A DNA stretch of 43,635 nt from an uncultured Oscillospiraceae bacterium (GTDB lineage: Bacteria > Bacillota > Clostridia > Oscillospirales > Oscillospiraceae). Each line of letters begins with the position of its first letter. The first letter of the stretch is position 1. A model generated the notes under the pieces. The model ran no database searches and was not told the origin of the DNA. It worked only from the letters and a program-made list of their open reading frames with translations. The stretch lies in the NCBI GenBank assembly GCA_900763685.1, contig CAAFLF010000006.1, positions 1-43,635 on the forward strand. Direction: 5' to 3'. This document shows, piece by piece, positions 24,252-32,296 of this stretch. The translations under genes were made by a program, and so were the position numbers.

Positions 24252-24281
24252 TTGACTTCCGGAGCCCTGGGGTGCTACACT
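24252..24281 (+). promoter_or_regulatory. Likely promoter of the EamA transporter gene
   Basis: TTGACT at 24252-24257, an 18-base spacer and TACACT at 24276-24281. Confidence 0.6.
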
Positions 24282-24326
24282 GTCTCTCGGCTGTGAAAAA
24301 CCAACGGGACCATAGGAGGATACGAC

Positions 24327-25226
24327 ATGAAAGCAGGGAAGAAGTGGACCGCGGCGCTGCCCATCCTGGCGGGAGCCATGTGGGGCTCCGCCGGGGTCTT
24401 TGTGCGCAAGCTCTACGCCTTCGGCATGGACAGCTATACTATCCTGGCGTCGAAGATGTGCGTGGGCGCGGTGATTTTGTTCCTCATCCTCCTCTGCTGG
24501 AAGCCCAAACTCCTGCGGGTGCGCTGGCATGACCTCTGGATCTTCCTCGGCAGCGGCATTTTGGGGATGCTGGGGTTGAACTACTGCTATAATGAGGCCA
24601 TCCGGACCGTCAGCATGTCCCTTGCGGCGGTGCTGCTGGGGCTCTCGCCGGTCTTCGTGATGCTGCTCTCCGCCGTGCTCTTCCGGGAGAGGATCACCGT
24701 TCGGAAGCTGGGCTGCATGGCCCTGGCCCTGGTGGGTTGCCTTCTCGTCAGCGGGGTGCTGGAGGGCTCGGGGCTCCAGTGGTCCTGGGGCGGCATCGGC
24801 ATGGGGGTGCTCTCGGCCTTCTTCTACGCCCTCTACGCCATCTTCTCCAAGACGGCCTCCAACCGGGGGTACGACACCTTCACCATCATCTTCTACAGCA
24901 TCCTGGCCATCTCCCTGGTGCTGCTGCCCCTGACGGACTGGGGCAGCTTCGGGGCCTTCCTGGCGGAGGCGCCGGTGGGGAACACGGTCTTCACCCTGGC
25001 CCACGCGGCCTTCACCACCATCCTGCCCTACGCCCTCTACACCCTCTCCCAGCTCTATCTGGACGGTGGCATGGTGGCCATCCTGGCCAGCGGAGGCGAG
25101 CCCACGGCGGCCTGCGTCTTCGGGGCGCTGTTCTTCCAGGAGTATCCGTCGGTCTGGAACCTGCTGGGCCTTGCCGTCACCGTAGCGGCGCTGACCCTGC
25201 TCTGCCGGCCGGAGAGGAAGCGGTGA
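24327..25226 (+). CDS. EamA/DMT-family permease
   Basis: This 299-residue protein has ten predicted membrane helices arranged as two EamA repeats, the drug/metabolite transporter pattern. The first repeat begins with LPILAGAMWGSAGVFVRKLY and the second with GIGMGVLSAFFYALYAIF. Glu in GGEPTAACVFGALFFQE near the last helices is typical. The family exports amino acids, nucleobases or other metabolites; the substrate cannot be predicted. It is monocistronic, with its own promoter and a strong terminator. Confidence 0.88.
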   Translation: MKAGKKWTAALPILAGAMWGSAGVFVRKLYAFGMDSYTILASKMCVGAVILFLILLCWKPKLLRVRWHDLWIFLGSGILGMLGLNYCYNEAIRTVSMSLAAVLLGLSPVFVMLLSAVLFRERITVRKLGCMALALVGCLLVSGVLEGSGLQWSWGGIGMGVLSAFFYALYAIFSKTASNRGYDTFTIIFYSILAISLVLLPLTDWGSFGAFLAEAPVGNTVFTLAHAAFTTILPYALYTLSQLYLDGGMVAILASGGEPTAACVFGALFFQEYPSVWNLLGLAVTVAALTLLCRPERKR

Positions 25227-25256
25227 TCTTCCCCGTCGGGCGATATTTGAACAGGA

Positions 25257-25294
25257 AAACGGCGTGACCGGGAAGGTCACGCCGTTTCGTTTTT
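25257..25294. terminator. Terminator after the EamA gene
   Basis: AAACGGCGTGACC pairs with GGTCACGCCGTTT around a five-base loop, followed by CGTTTTT. It may also serve the convergent gene at 25342. Confidence 0.92.
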
Positions 25295-25341
25295 CAGATC
25301 GACCCGGAGCGGGGACGGGGATGATCCCCGGAGCGGGGACG

Positions 25342-25791
25342 CTATTCGAGGATCAGGTCAAAAATGATGTCGGTGAAATCGTCATTGACGTGTCCGTCGT
25401 TGCAGCGGTAGCGAAAATGGTTCGGCGAGAGCGTTTCTTTCCGCATGGCGGCGCCCTGCGCCCATGCTTCCAGGGCGCACCTGGGATCGGCCCAGGCGTT
25501 CCACACCAGCAGCTCCCCACTTTGGGAGAGACAGTCGTAGGAGTGGAGCTCCCGCATGTCCTTTGCCCAAAGGACCATATTGGGAGCCTCTACGCCGGTG
25601 ATCCGGGAGATGAGGGTCCCCTTCGTTTTCAGCCGGATGGCCTGCGGCCACTCAGAGCCGGTGGAGAGGAGGACCACCGAAAGGCGGCAACGCTCTGGGA
25701 CGGGGATCCGGTCCATCAGCAGGAGCGTTTCCCCGTGATAGAGGATGGGTTTTCCGAGGCTCTCCCGGAACAGAGACTCGAATTCGACCAT
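25342..25791 (-). CDS. Hypothetical protein, 149 residues
   Basis: I do not recognise this protein. It is soluble, with no signal peptide or membrane segment, and acidic at the C-terminus (NDDFTDIIFDLIL). Two Trp-containing stretches, NMVLWAKDMRELH and LLVWNAWADPRCALEAWAQG, suggest a folded alpha/beta domain. GC content is a little lower than in its neighbours. ATG 25791 lies 17 bases after the gene at 25809-26162, with only a weak ribosome site (CGGAGA), so it is probably translated from the same transcript. Size and isolation would fit an immunity-type or accessory protein, but nothing in the sequence shows this. Confidence 0.6.
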   Translation of the reverse strand: MVEFESLFRESLGKPILYHGETLLLMDRIPVPERCRLSVVLLSTGSEWPQAIRLKTKGTLISRITGVEAPNMVLWAKDMRELHSYDCLSQSGELLVWNAWADPRCALEAWAQGAAMRKETLSPNHFRYRCNDGHVNDDFTDIIFDLILE

Positions 25792-25808
25792 GGCCGTCTC
25801 CGGGAGCG

Positions 25809-26162
25809 TCAGGCCTCGGGGGTCTCAGGGGCGGGGTCCTGGACTTCCTCCTCCACCTTCAAAAGCTCCCGGCGGAGCTGGCGGTTCTCGGCCTGGATCT
25901 CGTCCAGCTGCTCCCGCAGGGGGCCCAGCTGGCGCTTCAGCTCCCGGGAGACGATGCCCTGGTAGAAGCGGCGCTGGGCGGCGAGGCTCACGGCGGAGGC
26001 CACCGCCGCCGTGCCCAGGGCAACAACGGCGGCCTTCTTCCAGTCCAGCTTGTGGATAAGGGTCAGGGCGGTCTTGCGGTCCAGCTTGCCGGACTGCAGC
26101 AGCCGCAGAGGCTCTTCGGCCTTGCCGATGGCCTGTTGGATGCGCTCACGGTACTCGTTCAT
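25809..26162 (-). CDS. Small membrane-associated coiled-coil protein
   Basis: This 117-residue protein of unknown family has an N-terminal amphipathic helix (about 1-40) and one hydrophobic stretch, KAAVVALGTAAVASAVSLAA (about 43-62). A long charged helix follows (about 70-105, LKRQLGPLREQLDEIQAE...), predicted to form a coiled coil, and then an acidic tail. ATG 26162 has GGGAGG seven bases upstream. A well-formed promoter (26194-26222) drives it. It is first in a probable two-gene unit with the hypothetical gene at 25342. Confidence 0.65.
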   Translation of the reverse strand: MNEYRERIQQAIGKAEEPLRLLQSGKLDRKTALTLIHKLDWKKAAVVALGTAAVASAVSLAAQRRFYQGIVSRELKRQLGPLREQLDEIQAENRQLRRELLKVEEEVQDPAPETPEA

Positions 26163-26193
26163 AGCGGTCCCTCCCGATGATTTTCTTGGCCCT

Positions 26194-26222
26194 ATTGTAG
26201 CGCCCTTTGCCGGGACTTGCAA
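26194..26222 (-). promoter_or_regulatory. Promoter of the coiled-coil gene
   Basis: On the minus strand TTGCAA (26222-26217), a 17-base spacer and TACAAT (26199-26194). It starts just downstream of the terminator of the XRE gene. Confidence 0.7.
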
Positions 26223-26246
26223 GGGACAGCTTGGGAAAAGTGTATG

Positions 26247-26280
26247 AAAAAGCGGAAAGCCGGGGGGCTTTCCGCTTTTT
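26247..26280. terminator. Terminator after the membrane XRE gene
   Basis: A perfect 15-base stem (AAAAAGCGGAAAGCC / GGCTTTCCGCTTTTT) with a GGGG loop. It lies directly after the stop at 26283 and is symmetric in both directions. Confidence 0.95.
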
Positions 26281-26282
26281 GG

Positions 26283-27824
26283 TCAGGATGGAAGCTCTTC
26301 CGGGGTCTTGGGGTAGTCGGAGTAGTCGCCGTCGTTGGGATTTGCCAGGTAGTAGCGCAGGAGCCTGGCCCAGGCGTTCTCCTCCTCCGTCAGGGCGTTG
26401 GTGCCGATGGCGGCGTCCAGCTTCTCCACGGCGGCGCTGGCCCGGGCGGGGGTATAGTCGATGCCGTAGGCGGCCGACATCAGGACGTGGGTGCGCAGCT
26501 GGGATTCGTCCGCACCGGAGTCATAGGCCAGCTGCTTTGCAAAGCCCACCGGGTCATAGGCAAGGGCGGCGGCCAGAATGGAGTCATAGTTCTCAGCGTA
26601 GAAACCGTCCAGGCCGGTGTCCATGGAGCCCCGCTGGATGTAGTAGATCTCACCCTCGGAAAAGCTCTCCTGATCCCGGAGCCAGTCGGCGAAGGCCTCC
26701 GCCGTAACGGGGTCGCTGGAGCCGCCCAGCTGGGTGAGCTCCTGCCAGTCCATCTCCGGCAGGTTGGTAAAGACATCCCGGCGGTAGCTGTAGCGCTCCT
26801 CGGCGGAGAGGTTTTGGTTGGTGACCAGCTGGTTCCAGGCGCTGTACACGATCTGGGTCTCGTCCATGTCCTTCCGCTCCGGCTCCCGGCGGTGGGAGAA
26901 GTCCGGGTCGCCGTTGGAGAGAATGGGGAAAATGTTGAGGTTATCCACGGCGTAGGCGTACAGGCCCATGTCCATCACGTTCTCCATCCGGATGCCAACC
27001 ACCATGCCGTCCTGCAGGAAGAGGCAGAGGGCGTAGGTGGGGGCTGCCTCCGTCTGGTAGGCATAGTAGTAATCGTGAGGGACCAGGATGTCGTCCCCCT
27101 CCTCCTTGAGGCAGTAGACGAGGTCCGTGCCGTAGGCGGTCACGACATCCGCCCTGGTGCTGCCGATGTGGATGCCCCGGGGCGTGCTGATCTCCTTGCT
27201 GCCGTTGCACTCCAGCAGGGTGATGCCGCGGTACAGGCTGCCGCTGTCCTCATACTCTGAGTAGGAGAGCCGGAAGTGATCCTGGCTCAGATCCCCCAGG
27301 GTGTGGACGGTTTCGCCATTGTCCCCGGTGACCACGGTATCCGGCCCCTGGAGGAAAAGGTCCACGCCGAAGGGATACTCCCCCTGCTGCTCCCCAAGCT
27401 CCAGAAACTCCGGCGGCTCCATCCAGTCAAAGAGCAGGGCAAAGTCGCTTTGGGGGCTTTCCGGCTCCTCCTGGGCGGAGGAACTGGGCTCCACATTCTT
27501 CCTGGCGTTCCACCAGAGAGCCCCCAGGATGAGGACGCAGGCGAGCAGGGCGAAGCAGAGTCCCTTCCAGGGGAAGCCCTTCCCCGTGGGGGAGGGCTCC
27601 GGGGCGGGGGCTTCCATCGGCGCTTCCTCCGGAGTGGCGGTGAGCTCCGCCACGGAGATGCCGAACTCCCGGCTGAGGGCCAGGAGGTTTTCCATATCCG
27701 GGGAGGCGATGTCCGTCTCCCACTTGCTGACAGCCTGGCGGCTGACGCCAAGCCGGGCGCCCAGCTCCTCCTGAGAGATGCCGAGCTTCTTCCGGTATTC
27801 ACTGATCCGCTGGCCCAAGGTCAT
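26283..27824 (-). CDS. Membrane-spanning XRE-family regulator with a large extracytoplasmic domain
   Basis: The 513 residues comprise an N-terminal Cro/C1-type helix-turn-helix (about 3-58; SQEELGARLGVSRQAVSKWE is the DNA-reading region), a Pro/Glu-rich linker (about 62-84), one membrane helix (about 86-104, GLCFALLACVLILGALWW), and some 400 residues that should lie outside the membrane. The outer part is acidic and rich in Tyr, Trp and Asp. It contains GIHIGSTRADVVTAYG, similar to a repeat-like motif in lipoproteins and membrane-anchored Firmicute proteins (G-I-x-x-G-x-x-x-x-x-V-x-x-x-Y-G). This architecture suggests a one-component sensor that binds DNA in the cytoplasm and a signal outside. 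The ligand and target genes are unknown. It has an extended -10 promoter and a strong terminator, so it is monocistronic. Confidence 0.8.
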   Translation of the reverse strand: MTLGQRISEYRKKLGISQEELGARLGVSRQAVSKWETDIASPDMENLLALSREFGISVAELTATPEEAPMEAPAPEPSPTGKGFPWKGLCFALLACVLILGALWWNARKNVEPSSSAQEEPESPQSDFALLFDWMEPPEFLELGEQQGEYPFGVDLFLQGPDTVVTGDNGETVHTLGDLSQDHFRLSYSEYEDSGSLYRGITLLECNGSKEISTPRGIHIGSTRADVVTAYGTDLVYCLKEEGDDILVPHDYYYAYQTEAAPTYALCLFLQDGMVVGIRMENVMDMGLYAYAVDNLNIFPILSNGDPDFSHRREPERKDMDETQIVYSAWNQLVTNQNLSAEERYSYRRDVFTNLPEMDWQELTQLGGSSDPVTAEAFADWLRDQESFSEGEIYYIQRGSMDTGLDGFYAENYDSILAAALAYDPVGFAKQLAYDSGADESQLRTHVLMSAAYGIDYTPARASAAVEKLDAAIGTNALTEEENAWARLLRYYLANPNDGDYSDYPKTPEELPS

Positions 27825-27916
27825 GGCGGAGTCCTCCTTTGAAATTGAAAATTGAGAATGGGGAGCGTCCTTCCACCGGCCGCCGCGGACGGCGGGGGAG
27901 GGCTTCCACGGTCCCT

Positions 27917-27925
27917 ATCATAGCA
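27917..27925 (-). promoter_or_regulatory. Extended -10 promoter of the XRE gene
   Basis: On the minus strand TGCTATGAT gives TG-N-TATGAT. No good -35 is at the right distance. The leader is about 85 bases. Confidence 0.45.
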
Positions 27926-28091
27926 TTTCCCCGGCGGGAAAGCTACCACCCGGGTGTCAAATATCGGTTGCGGCGGCGAAACGGGACGAAAAAAGGCGCC
28001 TTTCCCGGGAAAAGCCGCCGCCGGAGGCCGGGAAGAGGGGAGCGGGCCGGGGGCTTTTTGAATTTTCGGTGAAAAAGAGCAGATACCCCCT

Positions 28092-28119
28092 TTGCAAAAA
28101 CGGAGAAATACGGTAAAAT
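28092..28119 (+). promoter_or_regulatory. Likely promoter of the pyrH run
   Basis: TTGCAA at 28092-28097, a 16-base spacer and TAAAAT at 28114-28119, 48 bases before the pyrH start. No strong terminator is seen until 39055, so it may drive a very long transcript. Confidence 0.6.
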
Positions 28120-28166
28120 ACATCTGTATGAAAAAATCAAACTTTTCTGACGGGAGGATGGTTCCA

Positions 28167-28883
28167 ATGGATCAACCGGTATACAAGCGGGTGCTGCTGA
28201 AGATCAGCGGCGAGGCCCTGTCCGGCGACAAGGGTACGGGTCTGGATTTCGAGGTCATCGGCCAGGTCTGCGACGTCATCAAAGAGTGCGTGGACATGGG
28301 CGTTCAGGTGGGCATCGTCATCGGCGGCGGCAACTTCTGGCGGGGCGCCAGAAACGCCGGCGGCAAGATGGAGCGCACCCGGGCCGACCACATGGGCATG
28401 CTGGCCACGGTGATGAACTGCCTGGCGGTGGCGGATGTCTGCGAGCAGAAGGGTATTCCCGTCCGGGTGCAGACGGCGGTGGAGATGAGCTCCATCGCGG
28501 AGCCTTACATCCGCTCCCGGGCCATCCGGCACCTGGAAAAGGGCCGGGTCGTCATCTTCGGCGCTGGCACCGGCTGTCCCTTCTTCTCCACGGATACGGC
28601 GGCGGTGCTGCGGGCGGCGGAGATCAACGCCGACGTCATCCTCCTGGCCAAGAACGTGGACGGCGTCTACTCCGCGGATCCCGTGAAGGATCCCACCGCC
28701 GTGAAGTACGACAGCATCAGCTACGACGACATCCTGGCGAACCATCTCTCGGTGATGGACTTCACCGCCACCTCTCTCTCCATGGATAACCACATCCCTG
28801 TGCTGCTCTTTGCCCTGAAGGACCCCCGCAACATCCTCCGCGTGCTGCGCGGCGAAAAAATCGGAACGATCGTAAAGGAGTAA
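28167..28883 (+). CDS. pyrH: UMP kinase
   Basis: This 238-residue amino acid kinase-family enzyme phosphorylates UMP to UDP in pyrimidine synthesis. [10 protein letters not shown] is the ATP-binding start. [12 protein letters not shown] and [15 protein letters not shown] bind [18 protein letters not shown] is the catalytic region, and [17 protein letters not shown] completes the fold. ATG 28167 (MDQPVYKR) is nine bases after GGGAGG; an upstream ATG at 28158 overlaps that site and is less likely. rpsB and tsf, which usually precede pyrH, are absent. frr follows after six bases. Confidence 0.96.
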   Translation: MDQPVYKRVLLKISGEALSGDKGTGLDFEVIGQVCDVIKECVDMGVQVGIVIGGGNFWRGARNAGGKMERTRADHMGMLATVMNCLAVADVCEQKGIPVRVQTAVEMSSIAEPYIRSRAIRHLEKGRVVIFGAGTGCPFFSTDTAAVLRAAEINADVILLAKNVDGVYSADPVKDPTAVKYDSISYDDILANHLSVMDFTATSLSMDNHIPVLLFALKDPRNILRVLRGEKIGTIVKE

Positions 28884-28889
28884 ACTGTT

Positions 28890-29447
28890 ATGCTGAAGGA
28901 CGAATACAAGGTTTATGAGGAAAAGATGAGCAAGAGCATCGACTCCGTCTCCGCGGACTTCGCGTCCGTCCGGGCGGGCCGGGCCAACGCCTCCGTGCTG
29001 GACCGCATCATGGTGGACTACTACGGCAGCCCCACACCCATCCAGCAGATCGCCTCCATCACCTCTCCTGACCCCCGGTCTCTCGTGATCCAGCCCTGGG
29101 ACACCAGCGCCGTGAAGCTCATCAAGAAGGCCATCGAGACCTCTGACCTCGGCATCAATCCCCAGGACGACGGCCGTTCCCTGCGCCTGGCCTTCCCCCA
29201 GCTGACGGAGGAGCGCCGCAAGGAGCTGGTCAAGCAGATCCACAAGTACGGCGAGAACGGCAAGGTGGCCATCCGCAACATCCGCCGGGACGCCATGGAC
29301 TACTTCAAGAAGATGGAGAAGAAGTCCGAGATCACCGAGGACGAGCTGAAGACCGCGGAGAAGGACCTTCAGAAGATGACCGACGACAGCTGCAAGAAGA
29401 TCGACGAGCTCCTTGCCAAGAAGGAAAAGGAACTGATGGCGGTCTGA
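28890..29447 (+). CDS. frr: Ribosome recycling factor
   Basis: The 185-residue protein splits post-termination ribosomes together with EF-G. Typical stretches are SVRAGRANASVLDRIMVDYYG, PTPIQQIASI, GLNPNDDGR-type GINPQDDGRSLRLAFP, LTEERRKELVKQ and the C-terminal helix ending KKIDELLAKKEKELM. Length is normal. AAAGGAG overlaps the pyrH end. Its stop shares one base with the uppS start (TGATG), so they are coupled. Confidence 0.97.
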   Translation: MLKDEYKVYEEKMSKSIDSVSADFASVRAGRANASVLDRIMVDYYGSPTPIQQIASITSPDPRSLVIQPWDTSAVKLIKKAIETSDLGINPQDDGRSLRLAFPQLTEERRKELVKQIHKYGENGKVAIRNIRRDAMDYFKKMEKKSEITEDELKTAEKDLQKMTDDSCKKIDELLAKKEKELMAV

Positions 29448-30202
29448 TGGCAGAGAACATTCCCATGAACGAGGCGGGGCAGGTGGATATGGCCCACCTG
29501 CCCCGTCACATTGCCATTATCATGGATGGCAACGGCCGCTGGGCCACGCACCAGGGCCTGCCCCGCACGGCGGGGCACAAGGCGGGGGCTGAGACCTTCC
29601 GCCGTATCGCGACGTACTGCAAGGACATCGGCATCCAGTACCTCACAGTCTACGCCTTCTCCACGGAGAACTGGAAGCGCTCGGAGACGGAGGTCTCCAC
29701 CATCATGGCGCTTCTCAAGAAGTACCTTCTGGAGGCGGTGAACAGCATGGAGCGGGACCATATCCGGCTCCACTTCTTCGGGGACATGACGCCCATCGCC
29801 CCGGAGCTCCGGGCCCTGGCCCATGAGACCGACGAGATCACGGAGCATCTGCCGACAGATTATTTCCAGGCCAACGTCTGCCTGAACTACGGCGGGCGGG
29901 ACGAGATCCTGCGGGCGGCCCGGCGCTTCGCCGCCGATTGCGCGGAGGGAAGGCGGAAGCCGGAGGAGCTGACGGAGGGACTGTTCTCGAGCTACCTGGA
30001 CTCCGCCGGCATCCCGGACCCGGAGCTCATCATCCGGCCCAGCGGGGAGGAGCGGCTCTCCAACTTCCTCCTCTGGCAGTGCGCCTATTCGGAATTCTAC
30101 GTCACGAAGACCCTCTGGCCGGACTTCGACGAGGCGGAGCTGCTGCGGGCCATCGATGCCTATCAGCACCGGGACCGGCGCTTCGGTGGAGTGAAAAAGT
30201 GA
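29447..30202 (+). CDS. uppS: Isoprenyl transferase (undecaprenyl diphosphate synthase)
   Basis: The 251-residue cis-prenyltransferase extends farnesyl diphosphate with isopentenyl diphosphate to make the C55 carrier of cell-wall precursors. IIMDGNGRWA with the catalytic Asp, GHKAGAETFRRI, LTVYAFSTENWKR, NVCLNYGGRDEI and the C-terminal LIIRPSGEERLSNFLLWQ are the five conserved regions. The start overlaps the frr stop by one base. dxr and ispG, which supply its isoprenoid substrates, are downstream in the same run. Confidence 0.96.
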   Translation: MAENIPMNEAGQVDMAHLPRHIAIIMDGNGRWATHQGLPRTAGHKAGAETFRRIATYCKDIGIQYLTVYAFSTENWKRSETEVSTIMALLKKYLLEAVNSMERDHIRLHFFGDMTPIAPELRALAHETDEITEHLPTDYFQANVCLNYGGRDEILRAARRFAADCAEGRRKPEELTEGLFSSYLDSAGIPDPELIIRPSGEERLSNFLLWQCAYSEFYVTKTLWPDFDEAELLRAIDAYQHRDRRFGGVKK

Positions 30203-30246
30203 GAAAGAGACGGCGTCCCGCAGGACGCCGGAAAGGGGGAAAGACA

Positions 30247-31113
30247 ATGTTCAAACGAGTGATGGTGGGGGTCATCGGCATTCCCCTGCTGGTGCTGGTG
30301 CTGAGCTTCGCCCCGGCCTGGGCCACCATGCTGCTGATGATGGCCCTCTGCGGCGTGGGGGCCCACGAACTCCTCCACGCCGTGGGTGCGGCGGGGGATA
30401 GGACGCTCTGTGTTCTGACGGAGGGGAGCGCGGCACTGGTACCGCTGGCGGTCTTTGGGGAATCCTTTTACAGCGTCATGCCCCTCTCCCTGGAGGGAGA
30501 GATCCAGGCGGCGGGTTTTCCCTGGGGCCTTCCCATTCTGGGACTGGCCCTTGTGCTGGGGCTTTTCCTCCACGCCATCCTCCGCTACGGGAAGGAGGGG
30601 GCGGTGCCCTTCGCCCACCTGACGGCGGGCATCTTCGGGGGGCTCGTCTTCCCGCTGATGCTCTCCTGCCTGCTGCGGCTCCGGATGGGGGACCACGGGA
30701 CGGTGATGGTGTGGCTGCCGCTCGCCATCTCCTTCGGCAGCGATACCTTCGCCCTTTTCGCGGGCATGGCCTGTGGGAAGCACAAGCTGGCCCCTCACGT
30801 GAGCCCGAAGAAGACCATTGAGGGCGGCGTCGGCGGCCTGCTGGGCGGCGTCATCGGGATGATCCTGCTCCACGCCATCGGTACCTGGGCGTTGGGGGAG
30901 AGCTTCCTCTCCTGGGGGCAGATCCTGGCCCTGGGGCTCCTCGGCAGCGTCATCGACCAGATCGGCGACCTGAGCTTCTCCGTCATCAAGCGGGAGTTCG
31001 GGGTGAAGGATTACGGCAAGCTCCTGCCGGGCCACGGCGGGGTGCTGGACCGCTTTGACAGTGTGACTTTTGTGGCGCCCTTTGCGTATCTCCTGGCGGC
31101 GCTGCTGGGATAA
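30247..31113 (+). CDS. cdsA: Phosphatidate cytidylyltransferase
   Basis: This 288-residue membrane enzyme makes CDP-diacylglycerol from phosphatidic acid and CTP, the branch point of phospholipid synthesis. About seven or eight membrane segments are visible. The family signature is at the C-terminal side: KKTIEGGVGGLLGG, then SVIDQIGDLSFSVIKREFGV, KDYGKLLPGHGGVLDRFDS, which includes the metal-binding Asp residues. ATG 30247 has GGGGGAAAG-like purines upstream. It lies between uppS and dxr in the usual order. Confidence 0.95.
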   Translation: MFKRVMVGVIGIPLLVLVLSFAPAWATMLLMMALCGVGAHELLHAVGAAGDRTLCVLTEGSAALVPLAVFGESFYSVMPLSLEGEIQAAGFPWGLPILGLALVLGLFLHAILRYGKEGAVPFAHLTAGIFGGLVFPLMLSCLLRLRMGDHGTVMVWLPLAISFGSDTFALFAGMACGKHKLAPHVSPKKTIEGGVGGLLGGVIGMILLHAIGTWALGESFLSWGQILALGLLGSVIDQIGDLSFSVIKREFGVKDYGKLLPGHGGVLDRFDSVTFVAPFAYLLAALLG

Positions 31114-31135
31114 TTTCAGGAATCGGGACGAGACT

Positions 31136-32296
31136 ATGACGAATACCATTGCGATACTGGGCTCCACCGGCTCCATCGGCCGCCAGACCCTGGACGTGGT
31201 CCGGGAGCTGGGGCTGCGCGTGGCCGCCCTGACGGCCAACGCCAGCGTGGAGCGGATGGAGGCGCAGGTGCGGGAGTTCCATCCCGCCCTGGCGGTGCTG
31301 ACGAACGAGACCGCCGCGGCGGAGCTTCGGGTCCGGCTGGCGGACACGGAGACGAAGGTCCTCTCCGGGGAGGAGGGGCTGTTGGCGGCGGCCACGCTGC
31401 CCCAGGCGGACACCGTGCTCACCGCCGTTGTGGGCATGGTGGGGCTGAAACCAACCCTCGCCGCCATCCGGGAGGGTAAGCGCATCGCCCTTGCCAACAA
31501 GGAGACCCTGGTCTGCGCCGGGGAGCTGGTGATGGCCGCCGCCGACCGCTATGGCGCGGAGATCGTGCCGGTGGACAGCGAACATTCCGCCATCTTTCAG
31601 TGCCTGCAGGGCTGCCGGGGGAGGGAAGAGGTCAAAAAAATCCTTCTTACCTGCTCCGGCGGACCCTTCTATGGGCGGAAAGCGGCGGAACTGCAACGTG
31701 TGACAAGGGATGATGCCTTACAGCATCCAAACTGGAAAATGGGCGAGAAGATCACCGTGGACTGCGCCACGCTGATGAATAAGGGCCTGGAGGTCATCGA
31801 GGCCATGCGGCTCTACCGCCTGCCCCTCTCCCAGGTGGAGGTCCTGATCCACCGGCAGAGCATCGTCCACTCTCTCGTGGAGTTCCGGGACGGGGCGGTG
31901 CTGGCCCAGCTGGGCACGCCGGACATGCGTCTGCCCATCCGCTATGCCCTGACCTGGCCCCAGCGGGCGGAGAGCTTTCTCCCGCCGCTGGATCTTCTCT
32001 CTTGCCCGCCCCTGACCTTCGCCGCACCGGACCGGGAGAGCTTCCCGTGCCTGGCCCTGGCCGAGGGTGCCGCCCGGCGGGGCGGCACCGCCTGCGCCAT
32101 CCTGAACGGCGCCAACGAGGCGGCGGTGGGGCACTTCCTCCGCCGGGAGATCGGCTTCCCGGATATCCCCCGGCTGGTGGCGGCGGCCCTGGAGCGGGTG
32201 CCGGCGCGGGACGACCCGGATCTGGAGGACATCCTGGCGGTGGACGCCGCGGCCCGGCGGGCCGTGGAGGCGGAAATTCTCAAAGGAGTTCAGTGA
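31136..32296 (+). CDS. dxr: 1-deoxy-D-xylulose 5-phosphate reductoisomerase
   Basis: The 386-residue enzyme performs the second step of the MEP isoprenoid pathway, converting DXP to MEP with NADPH. ILGSTGSIGRQTLDVV is the NADPH-binding start. LANKETLVCAGELV and VPVDSEHSAIFQCL hold the metal and substrate residues. TCSGGPFYG, KITVDCATLMNKGLEVIEA and the C-terminal NGANEAAVGHFL are conserved. The rseP start follows directly after its stop codon. Together with ispG at 33416 it marks use of the MEP route. Confidence 0.97.
   Translation: MTNTIAILGSTGSIGRQTLDVVRELGLRVAALTANASVERMEAQVREFHPALAVLTNETAAAELRVRLADTETKVLSGEEGLLAAATLPQADTVLTAVVGMVGLKPTLAAIREGKRIALANKETLVCAGELVMAAADRYGAEIVPVDSEHSAIFQCLQGCRGREEVKKILLTCSGGPFYGRKAAELQRVTRDDALQHPNWKMGEKITVDCATLMNKGLEVIEAMRLYRLPLSQVEVLIHRQSIVHSLVEFRDGAVLAQLGTPDMRLPIRYALTWPQRAESFLPPLDLLSCPPLTFAAPDRESFPCLALAEGAARRGGTACAILNGANEAAVGHFLRREIGFPDIPRLVAAALERVPARDDPDLEDILAVDAAARRAVEAEILKGVQ

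Larger units (their letters stand above)
27825..28166. other. Divergent intergenic region between the XRE gene and pyrH
   Basis: These 342 bases have no credible gene. They hold an extended -10 promoter for the XRE gene and a -35/-10 pair for pyrH. The middle part (about 27960-28060) is GC-rich with runs of A before GGCGCC and no clear symmetry. TTGACA is present on the minus strand at 27954-27959, but too far from a -10 to pair with it. Confidence 0.6.
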
